Below are positions 34,318 through 45,957 of a DNA stretch of 64,000 bases, one piece after another (position 1 is the stretch's first letter; every line of letters begins with the position of its first letter). The stretch lies in NCBI RefSeq assembly GCF_010183535.1, contig NC_071330.1:11017717-11081716 (forward strand), written 5' to 3'. This DNA comes from Caenorhabditis remanei (lineage: Eukaryota > Nematoda > Chromadorea > Rhabditida > Rhabditidae). The translations under genes and the position numbers were made by a program. The notes below the pieces were generated by a model. The model was given only the letters and a program-made list of their open reading frames with translations, ran no database searches and was not told the DNA's origin.

Positions 34318-36404
34318 CTGAATGCTAAAAATTTTCGACTGAAAAAACGGATAATTAGAGAAGTAAGACAGGAGAGTTACAATTTTAGAATTTACATGAA
34401 TGGGTATTAAACTGAGAAGGAACTTCAATGAAAATTAGCCAAACACGGTAATTTTGAACTTTCTCATTAGGAAATGTTTGTCTGTTCGCCTAAGTAAGAA
34501 CAGCTGTTCTTTGGAAATACAATTGAGATTTTCCACATGTTTCCGCGCGCAATACCGTACTTTTTAAAGGCGCATGTATTGTACTGTTTTCTGGCGTCTC
34601 AAGTGGATGCAAAAACAGTACTTTCTCTTTTCAAAAATGTTCTTTTTTATTCAATTTGCAATGTAAGTATTCGTTTTCTTTTCTGGTTCTACACATTCCT
34701 CTCCGAATTTCTCAATTTACTGTGAAAACTTGGGCCTTCTCTCTCAAAAATTATATTCTAGTTCTAACTGACTTGTTCCGAAAAAAATTAAGTAAGGATT
34801 CGTATTTAAACTATTCGAATATGTTTTGAAAACGTGCAAATTTGCATGTAAAACCACAATCGAAGAAGACAGTGAGGGAACGTGAAAGGCGCCAGAGGGC
34901 CCGCTGGCGTTTTCAACGGGGCGTTTGTGTATCTGCGACTCCTCACTATGGCTTCCTAGTCTGCAGTGCATTCCTGTTTGTTGTTTGATCGCATAACTAG
35001 CCTCACTATTATTTTCTCACTTTTTACTATTTCTTCCTGTTCTTTTCTTCAAAGTAGTTTTATGTTCGAGTGAAGGGCAACCTGTAGTCACCAAGGCATT
35101 AATATATGTCTTCCTCATGCACCGTATTCGATTTCTCGGCTTCGAATAAGGATAAACAGTGGTGCAAGCAGCCCACAAAAACACAGAATGCGAACAGACG
35201 GCACGTTTCTTTATATGCCTCTTCCAGAGCGTTCGCCGTGCTCATTATAAATTCCTTTGTTATTGATTAAACCAGATCAAGAGAGCAAAGCTATTTACTG
35301 TTTCCAAAATTATATTTTTAATTGTCTATTTACTTATTGTCGAAATAAAAAAAGGGATACCCGGTGTTTGCGGACTCAATGCTAATTTTTAATAATTTTG
35401 CATTGAGTCCGCAAACACCCGGGTATCACTTTTTTTATTTCGACAATAGAAAGATAATCGATTAGCCTACGGTCATAAACCAGCGCTGGTGTGACGACGC
35501 TCGTCCATGCACATTCGTGACACCTATTTGTTGTTCTCTTTCCATCTTCTCTATCATCTTCCGGCAAAACACCACGCCGGGCTCTCATATAGCCGAATGG
35601 CTGATTTCAAAGTCTAATTTTGAGTTCTCTTCATACCTTTCCAGTTCTAATGACTAGAACATTCAAACAATCTCTTAATTTTCGTATGCACAGATCAGCC
35701 TTTATCTACACATTCATATTTTGTATCAAATTGCCATCTTGACAGAATCTTTTTTGCGGACCATCTATTCATATTACTCGTGGGCGTGTCTAACTGACGC
35801 CCTCTCCTAGACACCTTCACCAAGACACCCACAACAGCAAGGCCGCCCTACGGCATTTCCCGCCAAAACCAAGAGGCTGCATACCATTTGAATGCGATGG
35901 TGTTATATGCAGCTGACGACGTCATTGTTCTCTGTGCTTTTACTCGGTAAAAGCTCACTGAAAAACATGTCAAAATGTCTGTGAAGGTTTTTTGTATCAT
36001 AAAGTATAATAATTTCAATATCAGTTTATCTGATAAGTGAAAAAAAATTGATAATATTTATCACAATGATTCCTGAGACAAGAGTCCTCACCCTGTCTTT
36101 TACTTCTTCTCATTTCCGCAAAGTATGGAAGGACACTGCGTTTCGATTGGATTTGGCATCTTTTCTCATTTGAAACTTTCACTTTTTCTCAATCTGCCGC
36201 CTCCTTTGTACATCTACTTCCCACATCTACGTTTCTCTGCTTTCATTTGTTCATGTCTGTCAGGGTAGTTTGAAATGCGTTAGTTTTTCGTTGTCTTTTT
36301 CTTTTTGTCCGTTGCTATGGCTACGGTGTATTGATTATTCTTCGGCATTTAACTTAATATACTTCCGGTGCTTCAAATAATGTTTTTCAGCGGTACAGCT
36401 AAAA
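34318..36404. promoter_or_regulatory. divergent promoter region of jhdm-1 and set-1
   Basis: About 2.1 kb between two chromatin-modifier genes transcribed away from each other. It contains the 114-bp hairpin at 35335-35448 and a short GC-rich inverted repeat near 34887-34906 (CGCCAG/CTGGCG). Open frames here are short and unconvincing. Confidence 0.5.
35335..35448. repeat. near-perfect long hairpin (inverted repeat)
   Basis: The left arm is 35335-35382 and the right arm 35400-35448, separated by a 17-base AT-rich loop. The arms begin TATTGTCGAAATA and end at GACTCAATGC. They pair throughout except for one mismatch and one single-base insertion. The structure could be a small palindromic MITE or, if transcribed, a long dsRNA hairpin. 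Confidence 0.92.
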
Positions 36405-37268
36405 ATGAAGGTAGCCGCCAAAAAACGGACAACGGGGAGAATACGAAAAGATCGTGCTGCTACAGCATCACCATCAAGTGATGTTGAAAACGCTGGACAT
36501 TTGATTGCATCGAACCCTGGAAGGATGACACCGGCAAAAAATACGAGAAGCAGCAGGTATTTGTATTCATATAGAATTCGAGTTCAGAAGTTTCTTAATT
36601 TACAGAAAATGCACGGTCGCGAAAGATATCTCGAGTCACAAAATCACAGAGTTCTTCCAAGTGAGACGAAGTTGTCGTAAAACGAGTAAACAGATCAACG
36701 AAGAGGCAAAAAATGCTCTTCGTGATATGGTCCTGAAAGGAAGCAACGAGCGACTTCTGGAGGTTTACAAAGACGTCGTGAAAGGGCGAGGAATTCGTAC
36801 AAAAATTAATTTCGATAAAGGAGATTTTGTTGTAGAATACAGAGGTAGTCATATTATGCTTACTTGATAATTCACATAAATAGTCAGTGTTCTAGGTGTG
36901 ATGATGGAGTACTCAGAAGCTAAAGTCATTGAGGAACAATACTCGAACGACGAAGAAATCGGGTCATACATGTATTTCTTCGAGCATAACAACAAGAAAT
37001 GGTGTATCGATGCTACAAAAGAATCACCATGGAAAGGAAGATTAATAAATCACTCTGTTTTGAGACCGAATCTCAAGACGAAGGTAAATTAATTTCTGCG
37101 GAACGTTCTTTGTAATGTATTTTTCTCCAGGTGGTTGAAATCGATGGATCTCATCATCTGATTCTTGTCGCGAACCGGCCGATCGCTCAAGGGGAGGAAC
37201 TACTCTATGATTACGGAGATCGTTCTGCAGAGACGATCGCCAAGAACCCATGGCTTGTGAACACATAA
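36405..37268 (+). CDS. set-1: histone H4 lysine-20 monomethyltransferase (PR-Set7/SETD8)
   Basis: Exons 36405-36556, 36606-36844, 36896-37083 and 37131-37268 give 238 aa, the length of the compact nematode enzyme. The N-terminal ~50 residues are basic and Ser-rich. A pre-SET helix (RRSCRKTSKQINEEAKNA) follows, then the SET domain with GRGIRTKINFDKGDFVVEY, the NHS pseudoknot motif (LINHS) and GEELLYDYGD with the catalytic Tyr. The enzyme monomethylates H4K20; in C. elegans this is tied to chromosome condensation and X-chromosome dosage compensation. An acceptor (TTTTTCAG) lies 14 bases before the ATG. Confidence 0.93.
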
Positions 37269-37945
37269 TTTCATAATCATCATCATTGTACAATCCACCA
37301 CTCAAACCATTTCAATTTTTACCACTCACGAGTAATTCTTGATAATTCCATCGAGTTCTTCAAACATTTTTCGTGAATCACGATTTTTCTCATTGCTCCG
37401 TTTCTTTCAAAACTGCTCTCATCGAATCAAAAATGTTCAATCTCAAATATACTCCCCCTGATATCGAGTCCAGAGACAAAGCTCAGCTTTAGTTGACTGG
37501 ATCTCTCGATCTCCAACTACTGTAATTTTTGTCGACTTTCTCAAAGTCTCTTGTTTTCCTATGGAAATAACTTTTCAGAAAAGTTCTGTAAATTTCTCGT
37601 TGATTCAGTCTTACCTATCCAATTTTTGTGGTGTTTACGATGTCTGTGTGCGAGTTGATAAGCAACTTCTTAATGACTGGTTCATTCCTAATAATTGTTC
37701 CCTATCGTTTCTCATTCTCTTCCATTACAAATATTATCAGCGTGCAAATCTCTGTTCTGAAATATAATTTCACAATCTGAAAACTTCGAAATACATAAAT
37801 TTATTACTAGTCCCTTTTTGGTGTCTAAATTTAATAAAACACATCGAATTTTAATCATCAAACGGTAAATCCACTACGAGATATCTGGAAACATTCATTT
37901 TTCGAAGAGTAAAAACCAGACAAACTGGAATATTTTCAGTATCGA
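37269..37945 (+). other. intergenic: set-1 3' UTR to AVL9-like gene
   Basis: 677 bp, AT-rich. The 68-codon frame at 37561-37767 lacks splice context and has a non-coding composition. A TATTTTCAG acceptor at 37931-37939 lies six bases before the next ATG. Confidence 0.5.
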
Positions 37946-40194
37946 ATGCATCCTATTTTGAATGTTGTCGTCGTCAGTTTTCATCACAAACGAGGATGTG
38001 AGGTAATAAAAATTGTAATCGATATTTCCAGCGAAAGTAGGTCGTAAATATAAAAAATGAATAGGCGCGGAGAAGAGAAAAATGCTGCAATGAAATTGTT
38101 GAAAAGAAAATCGAAAACAGGAGTTTTAGGACAGATGATAAGTGCTCGTTTCAGCAATATCTCAATATGCAAAACTACTGTATTTCAAAGTTCCTCTACT
38201 ATAATCAAAATTGCTGTTTGTTCAAAAAAAAACTGAAACAGATATAAAATATGTAGAATTTGGCTAAAATAGCGAAATATTAGCGTCGAAATTAAAAATG
38301 GTAAACTAATTTAGGTAGAATATTCTCATCCAAAACTCGACGGAACCGGTGAAGCAGGACTCCCCGATGAATGGCATCTTTTGCCGTCTCTCGCATTGCC
38401 CGATGGAGTTCATAACTGTCAAAAAGACACTATATTTTTCCTGCTGCCATCACGGGAAGAACCTGGAAAATGTGTATTTGGAATATCGTGTTATCGACAA
38501 ATTGACGCAAAAGTAAGGTTTTAACATGTATGTTCTAAATACTATGAACTGCTTCTTCTCTTTCAGGAGTTAATCAATAAATCGGACGACGTGACCCGTG
38601 CAAGTGTTCAGAAGGCAGTATGTGTTCTCTCCAGAATTCCTCTTTTCGGTCCATTGAAAGCGAAACTAGAAGTTATTACTCAGACATACTTCGAACAGAA
38701 AGACTTTTCGAAAGTGGATGTTTTAGCTCAAATGTATACAAATTTATGTGATATTTTCGATGAGAATCTGACAGGAGAGTACTTTTCGAATTTAGCTCAT
38801 CATGGTAGGTTGTCTGATATTGAACCTACTTAGCTCCACCAGTTTCAGAAATTTCAATCCAAGAATTATTTATAAGATTCCGCCATCGAGCCCTTCTTCT
38901 TTTTAAATTGTTTCTTCTGGAGCGAAAGGTTCTGTTTATTGCACCGACTGGTTTACGACTTGGAGAAACTATGTTGGCTATCATTTCCATGTTTCCAAGT
39001 AATATTGAAAGATTCTTACTATCTTTTACAACATATCTGTGATTCCAGAACTGTTAGAAGAGGGTTTATTTTATTCGACAATCGGTGTCAACACCAGCGA
39101 CAAAATTCGTCCAGCAAAGATATCAAAAAATGAAAATATTAAAAACGAAGAGATTGTAATAGAAGAAGACGTTGGAATACAATTGACACGTAGTGATCCA
39201 CTGAAAAAGAAAGATTCTTGTGGATTCCCGTTGAGTCTTTTTACACAAGGATCATCTTTTGATCCATATCTACCGATCCAGTCAATGGACTTGATTTCGA
39301 AAACTCAAAGTTGTATTGTTGGTGCAACGAATGCATTGTTTGCAATGAAGAAAGATTTGTTTGATGTAATTGTCAAGGTAAAAATACAATAAATTCAGTA
39401 ATTCTTTTTAAAATTTCAATTTTCAGATTGAAGATGACGGTTCGCTTGTTCATAATCACATCGAATTCGTCAATGATTCAGCACTAGAACGAGTGGTTTC
39501 ATTGACCACAGCTGATCTTCGGTTCGCTGATTTTGTTCTGAAGAAAGTGGAAGAACAGATGAAGGCATCATCATCTGAATTCGATGGAAGTGATGAATGG
39601 ATCCGATTGCAAATGAAAAATTATCTTCTGGGGCTCGTCGCCACATCACGATCCGATCTACAAGCAGCTATTCCTCATTTTGGTATTGCTTTTGTCAATG
39701 AATGGCGGAGAACGAAAAATCATAAGATTTTAGTGGCGAATAAACATGAAGACTTGACTTCTGTACCTCCAGGGTGAGAGAAATTTTAGATTTAAAGTTA
39801 AAAATGTTCTTTTTATTGTCAGGCATATGTTTTCTGAACAAATGGGTGTTTATGATGTTTATCTTCGTCTCGAGCATGCTGTAAATGGTGTTGAAGGTGC
39901 ATCAAAAGTCATTGGAACTGTGAACACTGCCGGAAAGAATTTGGGATCGAGCATAGGTAAAAAATAAAATGATCTTATTTATGGGCGACTCGATTACTGT
40001 ATCGAAAAGACGGAAAAACTGTTTTTCCAAATGAATCGAGGGAAAAAATCGTTCTTTTCCAGACGGGAGCAGTCCCATTAAAATTATTTGTAGGTGAAAC
40101 AGGCAGTCGAGTAAAAGCAAAATTCACAAACTGGTGGAATCGAAAAGCGCCCGTTCAAGAAGGCATCGAGCAAGCAGAAGAGCCTTCTGAATGA
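37946..40194 (+). CDS. AVL9-like DENN-family trafficking protein
   Basis: Exons 37946-38002, 38315-38512, 38567-38804, 38849-38998, 39049-39377, 39427-39773, 39823-39956 and 40094-40194 give 517 aa. The N-terminus (VVVVSFHHKRGCEVEYSHP), LPDEWHLLPSLALPDG, SDDVTRASVQKAVCVLSR and KAKLEVITQTYFEQKDFS match AVL9 proteins. AVL9 acts in late secretion and cell migration and is distantly related to DENN-domain Rab regulators. Conserved blocks around LERKVLFIAPTG and PYLPIQSMDLI follow. A short basic/acidic tail after KAKFTNWWNRK closes the protein. The first intron (312 bp) holds nothing recognisable. Confidence 0.8.
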
Positions 40195-41252
40195 TTTATT
40201 CTCAAGATAATTAAAATTTACTTTTATGTCCATTCATTGTGAGAATTTAATGGCATTTTTCTTCTTTTTAATCACTTGTATTTAGTTTATTTTTTTATAT
40301 TATCCATACAAATTTGATCTCTATTTGATCATTTCTATCCGGTTTAACAAAAGTCTAATCAGTTTCTTGTAATAAAAGATTTTGTATATTATTTCAAGCT
40401 CTTTGAAACTTTGCTTATTTCTTATTATGGGTGGAATATGTACATCCTTGTATTTAAATCTGCTGCATTTCATCGATTCTTTAGCGATTTGTGGTTTGTG
40501 GTCAATGATGTTTTGATTTGAAAGAAAAGACAAACAAGAAGTGTTTGTCTATTAGAAAAATTCATTTTTTTTTGATCGACGAATTTTTGGCTAGTTTTCT
40601 ATTTAGAATACTGTAAGAATTAGCTTCATCTTGCTAATTGAACTAACCACCAATTTATACACCGAATTATAAGATGAACTCGAAGTGTCTCTTTTTTGCC
40701 CCCGATATTAGATTCTCCCGACTTTTTCAACTGGAAAGGTAGCTACTGCAGCTACAGCATGTACGAGTCTCGTCTTCGTACCAGTCAGTTTGTCCAGTTG
40801 TCCCCTGTCTAGCGTGTAGCCTCCCTCGTGGGTCACCTATCGGTGTTCGTTGTACTTTGCCCCCTCGTCTACTCCTCTTATCTCTCAATTTCTCAACACG
40901 TACACACACAAATTGCCGACGATTTTTGCTTTTTTATAAAACAACAACTTTCTAGTGATATTTTTTACATTTATTCCAGTTTTTTTTGGGTTTTTGAGTT
41001 AAAAATTAAATAATTGAGTTATTGTTTTCCTTTACTCTTCCTTATCCAACTTTGTTGTTGTTGGCTTGTTTTTCACTCTCCCCGCAATAGAATGGCCGAT
41101 CGATGTGTTTTCGTTTTCCCATTGTGTCTGTCTGCAAGAAACATGTATACATTCTTTTTTACAAAAGAATAAATATATCTCCACGTTTATCTTCTTCAAA
41201 TTTTACTCGAAATACGTTACGTTATTCGAAAATCAAGCATTATATTTCCAGA
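40195..41252 (+). other. intergenic: AVL9-like 3' end to let-721
   Basis: About 1.06 kb, AT-rich with pyrimidine tracts towards let-721. No coding or RNA feature was recognised. A TATTTCCAG acceptor one base before the let-721 ATG indicates trans-splicing or a 5' UTR intron. Confidence 0.5.
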
Positions 41253-43196
41253 ATGAGGATAAGCGGAGTCACGCTGTACCGCGTCTCATCCCAACTTCGA
41301 AATGTCGTCAATGGCCAATGGACAACCACTCACTACACAGTTAAAGATCGATCCAGTGATCCACGTTGGAAAGATGTTGATATGGCAAGAGAAAGTGATG
41401 TCTTTGATGTTGTTATTGTTGGAGGAGGTCCTTCCGGTTTATCCGCTGCCATTCGACTGAGACAATTGGCTGAGAAAGCTCAGAAAGGTTAGTTTTTTTA
41501 GTTGATCAAACACTCATGTTTAAATGTCTTTTTTCAGAACTTCGCGTTTGCGTTGTTGAAAAAGCGTCTGTTATTGGAGGACATACACTGTCCGGAGCTG
41601 TAATTGAGACGCGTGCTCTTGATGAGTTGATTCCAAATTGGAAAGAACTCGGAGCTCCAGTTCATCAGCAAGTCACTTCTGAATCCATCGCAATTCTGAC
41701 GAAAACTGGACGTATTCCTGTTCCAGTATTTCCAGGAGTTCCACTTGCAAACCATGGAAACTATATTGTTCGTCTTGGAAAAGTTGTTCAATGGCTTGGA
41801 GAGCAGGCCGAAGCGGCTGGAGTCGAAGTTTGGCCAGAGATCGCAGCTTCTGAAGTATTATACAACGAGGATGGAAGTGTGAAAGGAATTGCTACAAATG
41901 ATGTTGGAATCGGAAAGGATGGAGCACCTAAGGATGGATTTGCACGTGGAATGGAATTTCATGCAAAGTGTACAATCTTCGCAGAAGGATGTAGAGGTCA
42001 TTTGAGTAAGCAGGTTCTCGATAAGTTCGATTTGAGATCTCATGCTATGACCTACGGAATCGGACTCAAGGAGCTTTGGGAAATAGATCCAGCCAAGCAT
42101 AGGCCTGGATATGTTGAGCATACAATGGGTTGGCCATTGGTAAGTAGTGGTTTCAAATTCAGTTTTATTGAAATCTTAATTGAAATCAGAATGTTGATCA
42201 ATACGGAGGATCCTTCCTCTACCACATCGAAGACGCTGGGCAGCCACTGGTTTCAGTTGGTTTCGTCGTTGCTCTTGACTACGCGAATCCCAATTTGAAT
42301 CCGTACAAAGAATTCCAAAAATACAAAACCCACCCTTCAATTTCCAAGCAACTGGAAGGTGGAAAACGTATTGGATACGGAGCACGTGCTCTCAATGAAG
42401 GAGGATTCCAAAGTATTCCTAAATTGCACTTCCCCGGAGGATGTCTTATTGGGTGCTCAGCCGGATTCTTAAATGTTGCTAAACTGAAGGGAACACACAG
42501 CGCGATGAAAAGTGGAATGGTGGCTGCAGAGGCAATTTTCGAGGAGCTTCAACAGAAAGGAGACGATGTTCAAACGATTGATCCAGCTAATTATGATAAA
42601 AATGTCCGTGATACATATGTTGTGAAAGAACTCAAAGCAACAAGAAATATCCGTCCATCATTCAACACGTCTCTTGGATATATTGGTGGTCTCATCTATT
42701 CTGGACTATTCTATGTTTTCGGACGTGGAATTGAGCCATGGACACTCGGACATGGAAAGAAGGATAATGAAAAGTTGATTCCAGTGAAAGATGCGACAGA
42801 GATTGATTATCCAAAACCAGATGGAAAATTGACATTTGACCTTCTAACATCTGTTTCACTGACTGGAACTAATCATACTGAAGATCAACCAGCTCACTTG
42901 ACATTGAAGAACGATCAGGTTCCACTTGATGTGAACTTGGCTGTCTTCGGAGGACCAGAAGCACGATTCTGTCCTGCTGGTAAGTTTTATTGTTCTTTTT
43001 TTCCATTTCAATTATCAATAATATTTCAGGAGTCTACGAGTTCGTCCCATCCGAAGCTGATGAGTCGAAGAAACGTCTTCAAATCAATGCTCAAAATTGC
43101 ATCCACTGCAAAACGTGCGACATCAAAGATCCTCATCAGAACATCAACTGGGTCACACCAGAAGGAGGAGGTGGTCCAAAGTACGAGGGAATGTAA
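41253..43196 (+). CDS. let-721: electron-transfer flavoprotein:ubiquinone oxidoreductase
   Basis: Exons 41253-41487, 41538-42139, 42190-42979 and 43030-43196 give 597 aa, the normal ETF-QO length. The enzyme in the mitochondrial inner membrane passes electrons from ETF (fatty-acid and amino-acid oxidation) to ubiquinone. Visible parts are a basic/hydroxylated N-terminal presequence, the FAD dinucleotide fold [13 protein letters not shown] at residues ~54-66, the membrane/quinone region around [13 protein letters not shown], and [16 protein letters not shown]. The C-terminal 4Fe-4S centre uses four cysteines (RFCPAG, then NCIHCKTCD). All cluster ligands are intact. It converges on the RBR ligase gene 372 bp away. 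Confidence 0.94.
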
Positions 43197-43567
43197 ATTT
43201 CCAAAAATTTTGCCAGTTTAAATAGAATTGATCGATTTATTTGTAATTTCTGTACTTATTTATTCGACACTCTACATTAGTTTGATGTATTTCTATGTCT
43301 CCTTTTCAACGGTTCTTTTTATTTTTTTAAATCGTGTCTTTTCTCCAAAGCCATTTTTATCCAAACTCAATGAATAAATCCTCGAAGCAACAACATTTTA
43401 TTTTTTGTTGGTTACAGGAAGACTCGCATATTAATTTTTCCAGATTCTCTTCTTACTTTTTCCTTTCAGATAAATTAGAAAACAGTACAGTAAATCTTTA
43501 TTATCTCTTGGAGAATTTTTTGTCATCGGTAATCAAAATAAAAATAATTTAAAAAATCAATTAATCA

Positions 43568-45095
43568 TTACTCGTTGAAAACCCAAACGTTCTGTTCCTT
43601 CCCTTCTGCGCAATGATCCAACAGAGCCTTTCGACGTTGCTCAACGTAACGATATTTATCTTGCACCTTCACTTTCAGTGTCACCAGATCTTCGTTGTCT
43701 AAATCACGTTCCAAAAACCCGGATAGTTGCTCTGTTGATTGTTCGAGATCTTTTTGATTTTCTTCGAAAATTATCGAACTATTATTCTTTTTGAGATAGA
43801 ATGCGAATGCATAGGTGAACATGAGTGTATGACGGCATTCGGATAGTACTTCTACAGCTTTGGGCAAGAACTGAACTTCCACCCATGTCATTGATTGTTT
43901 CTGCATTTCATTCATCTTGAGCTCTACTCGTTCTTTGAGCTGTAAAAAGTTGTATTCGTTGTTATTCTCAATCGAAATATTCTGAATACCTTCTCCTCCA
44001 ATTCCAAACTTTTTCGATGACCCGCATATCGATTGTAGTAGAAGAGATATCTTTCTAGACTAACTCTAGATTTATCGCGAGAGGAATTTTCTGTTTTTTT
44101 CTCTTTGAATCTAAAAAAAAGGTGAATTGTATTGAAAATTATTATGAAACTCACGTGTTACAACTGTGTGCTCCTTCGTTCTTCCATGATCCGAAGCACA
44201 TCCAACAGAACTCATAACGGCATCGGGTATTCTCGCATCTCATGTAATTGCATCCACCATTCTTTTCAATTGGAGCCGAACATTTCGGGCAATCTTTTGT
44301 GTTGGCATTGATCCAATTAAATGTCTCACTGTCATCCATACATCTTTTCAACCATAATTTAAGATAGCAACAATCTATTGGTTCGTGGCCTTCGTTGCCA
44401 CAAGTGAAACAGAAGCGGGTTCCACATGAACAAATAAGGAGGCGGGATTCCGAAGGTTGATGAACCTTCACGGCCTTTTCACAATTCTCTGCTGGACACC
44501 AACGAAGAGAACTGTTGACTTTCACATAGCTATTGACTAGAATTTTTCGGAATGAAGCGATAGCAGCAGAGTCGGCAAGATACTTTTTCACTTGTTCGTC
44601 TTTCATTAGCAACTTGCAGTTCGATGTCATACATTCAATTTCACTCTGCTTTTCTTTGATTTTTTCGGTCAAATATGCTTTCCAACAATCATCACATGCT
44701 AGATGATTACATGCGAGACCAGATAAGTCACCATCCATACAACAAATCTGACATTCGACATCTCCTTTGGAAAACACTGCAGATTGTTTCGGAACAATAT
44801 TAGCATCAATCAGAAAAGCAAGAGTATCCGGGCTTTCATAAAATCGATCCAACATGAAATCTTTATTCCATTTGTATTTTTGAAGGAGCAGACGACATAT
44901 ATCCGTGCTTCCCTCAATGACATCTTGAATTTCTGATATTGATGCCTTCATCTCGCTTTCCAAATCTTCAAAACTGAGAATCTGGAAAAGAAATAAATCA
45001 ATGATTTTGAACGATCAAGAATTACTCACCTCATCTTCTGGGTAACCGTCATCGGAATCACTTTCTACCATATAAACGTCTTCATCGGAATCCAT
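43568..45095 (-). CDS. Ariadne-type RBR E3 ubiquitin ligase
   Basis: Exons 45030-45095, 44155-44981, 43990-44110 and 43568-43939 (minus strand) give 461 aa, slightly shorter than ARIH1. The order is an acidic N-terminus, UBA-like helices, RING1 (CQICCMDGD...[10 protein letters not shown]), IBR ([16 protein letters not shown]), RING2/Rcat ([19 protein letters not shown]...CWMC) and the Ariadne domain ([57 protein letters not shown]). The catalytic Cys is the one in GGCNYM; it accepts ubiquitin from the E2 before transfer. ARIH1-type ligases work with neddylated cullins. C. elegans has several Ariadne paralogues and I cannot tell which this is. Confidence 0.9.
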
Positions 45096-45957
45096 TCTGA
45101 AAATCTTAAAAATTTTTTTCAAGCCAGAAGAAACTAGTTGTTAACAAGAAAGACAATAGTTGTTAACAAGAAAGACAACGAATGAGAAATGAACACAATT
45201 TTTTTCTAAAACGAAGTTGTATAATATTTCGTCAGAGGTTTTCAATAATGTTGGAGAAGATTTTGAAATAATTGATTTATCGATAAATATTCATTCCGGG
45301 CATTTTTGAGTGTTCTTCTGGCCTCTCGATTCGAAAATATAGTGGAAAAGGGAAGGAAGAAAATGGAAACAAGCAAATAAAATATGACTCATCGTCTCTC
45401 ACAACCTGCGTATCAACAAGAGCGGCAATTCAAAAATTGATATATTTCCAATTGTAGGTGTTATTATTTTTGAGATTTTGCAAGAATATTTATGACATAT
45501 TTATGACATTTTATTCATCATTTTTTCACTGCTGTTTCAATTTCCGAAGTATATCACAAAGTCGTCGTCTTCAATTATTTTATCGAAATGTCGAATTCGT
45601 TATACATATGTATATCACAGATATATTCATATTACCATCTTTTCTAAGTCCAAAAATGAGATCAATATTTGTTTTCAACCTCAGCAAACAAATCTCCACA
45701 TCTGCCACTCTGTGTGTATGTGCGTCTGTCTGTGTGTATGTGTCTTTCCTGCGCGCGTCTGTCTGTGTGTATGGGCCTTTCGTTCGCGTCTGTCTGTGTG
45801 TATGTCTGTCTGCGTGTCCGCATCTGCATAGTATAGCATTAGAGTGGCGGTTTCCGCAAATCAAGCAGTTTTCCAATATTTTCAATCAACAGAATGGTCA
45901 TATATTTCTGTTTTTCCTTGTTTTCGTTATTATTTTCAAGAATTTTTCAGACCAAAA
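45096..45957. promoter_or_regulatory. divergent upstream region of RBR ligase and STPR gene
   Basis: 862 bp between divergent genes. It includes a tandem repeat at 45709-45819 and a duplicated GTTGTTAACAAGAAAGACAA pair near 45138-45178. A TTTTTCAG acceptor lies just before the STPR ATG. No gene was seen. Confidence 0.5.
45709..45819. repeat. imperfect tandem repeat of CGTCTGTCTGTGTGTATG
   Basis: Three full copies of an 18-base unit (CGTCTGTCTGTGTGTATG) and partial copies, separated by 12-20 bases of variable sequence. The array lies about 140 bp upstream of the STPR gene start. A related CTGTCTGTGTGTCTGT stretch is present at ~3605 and its reverse complement at ~4737. Confidence 0.8.
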
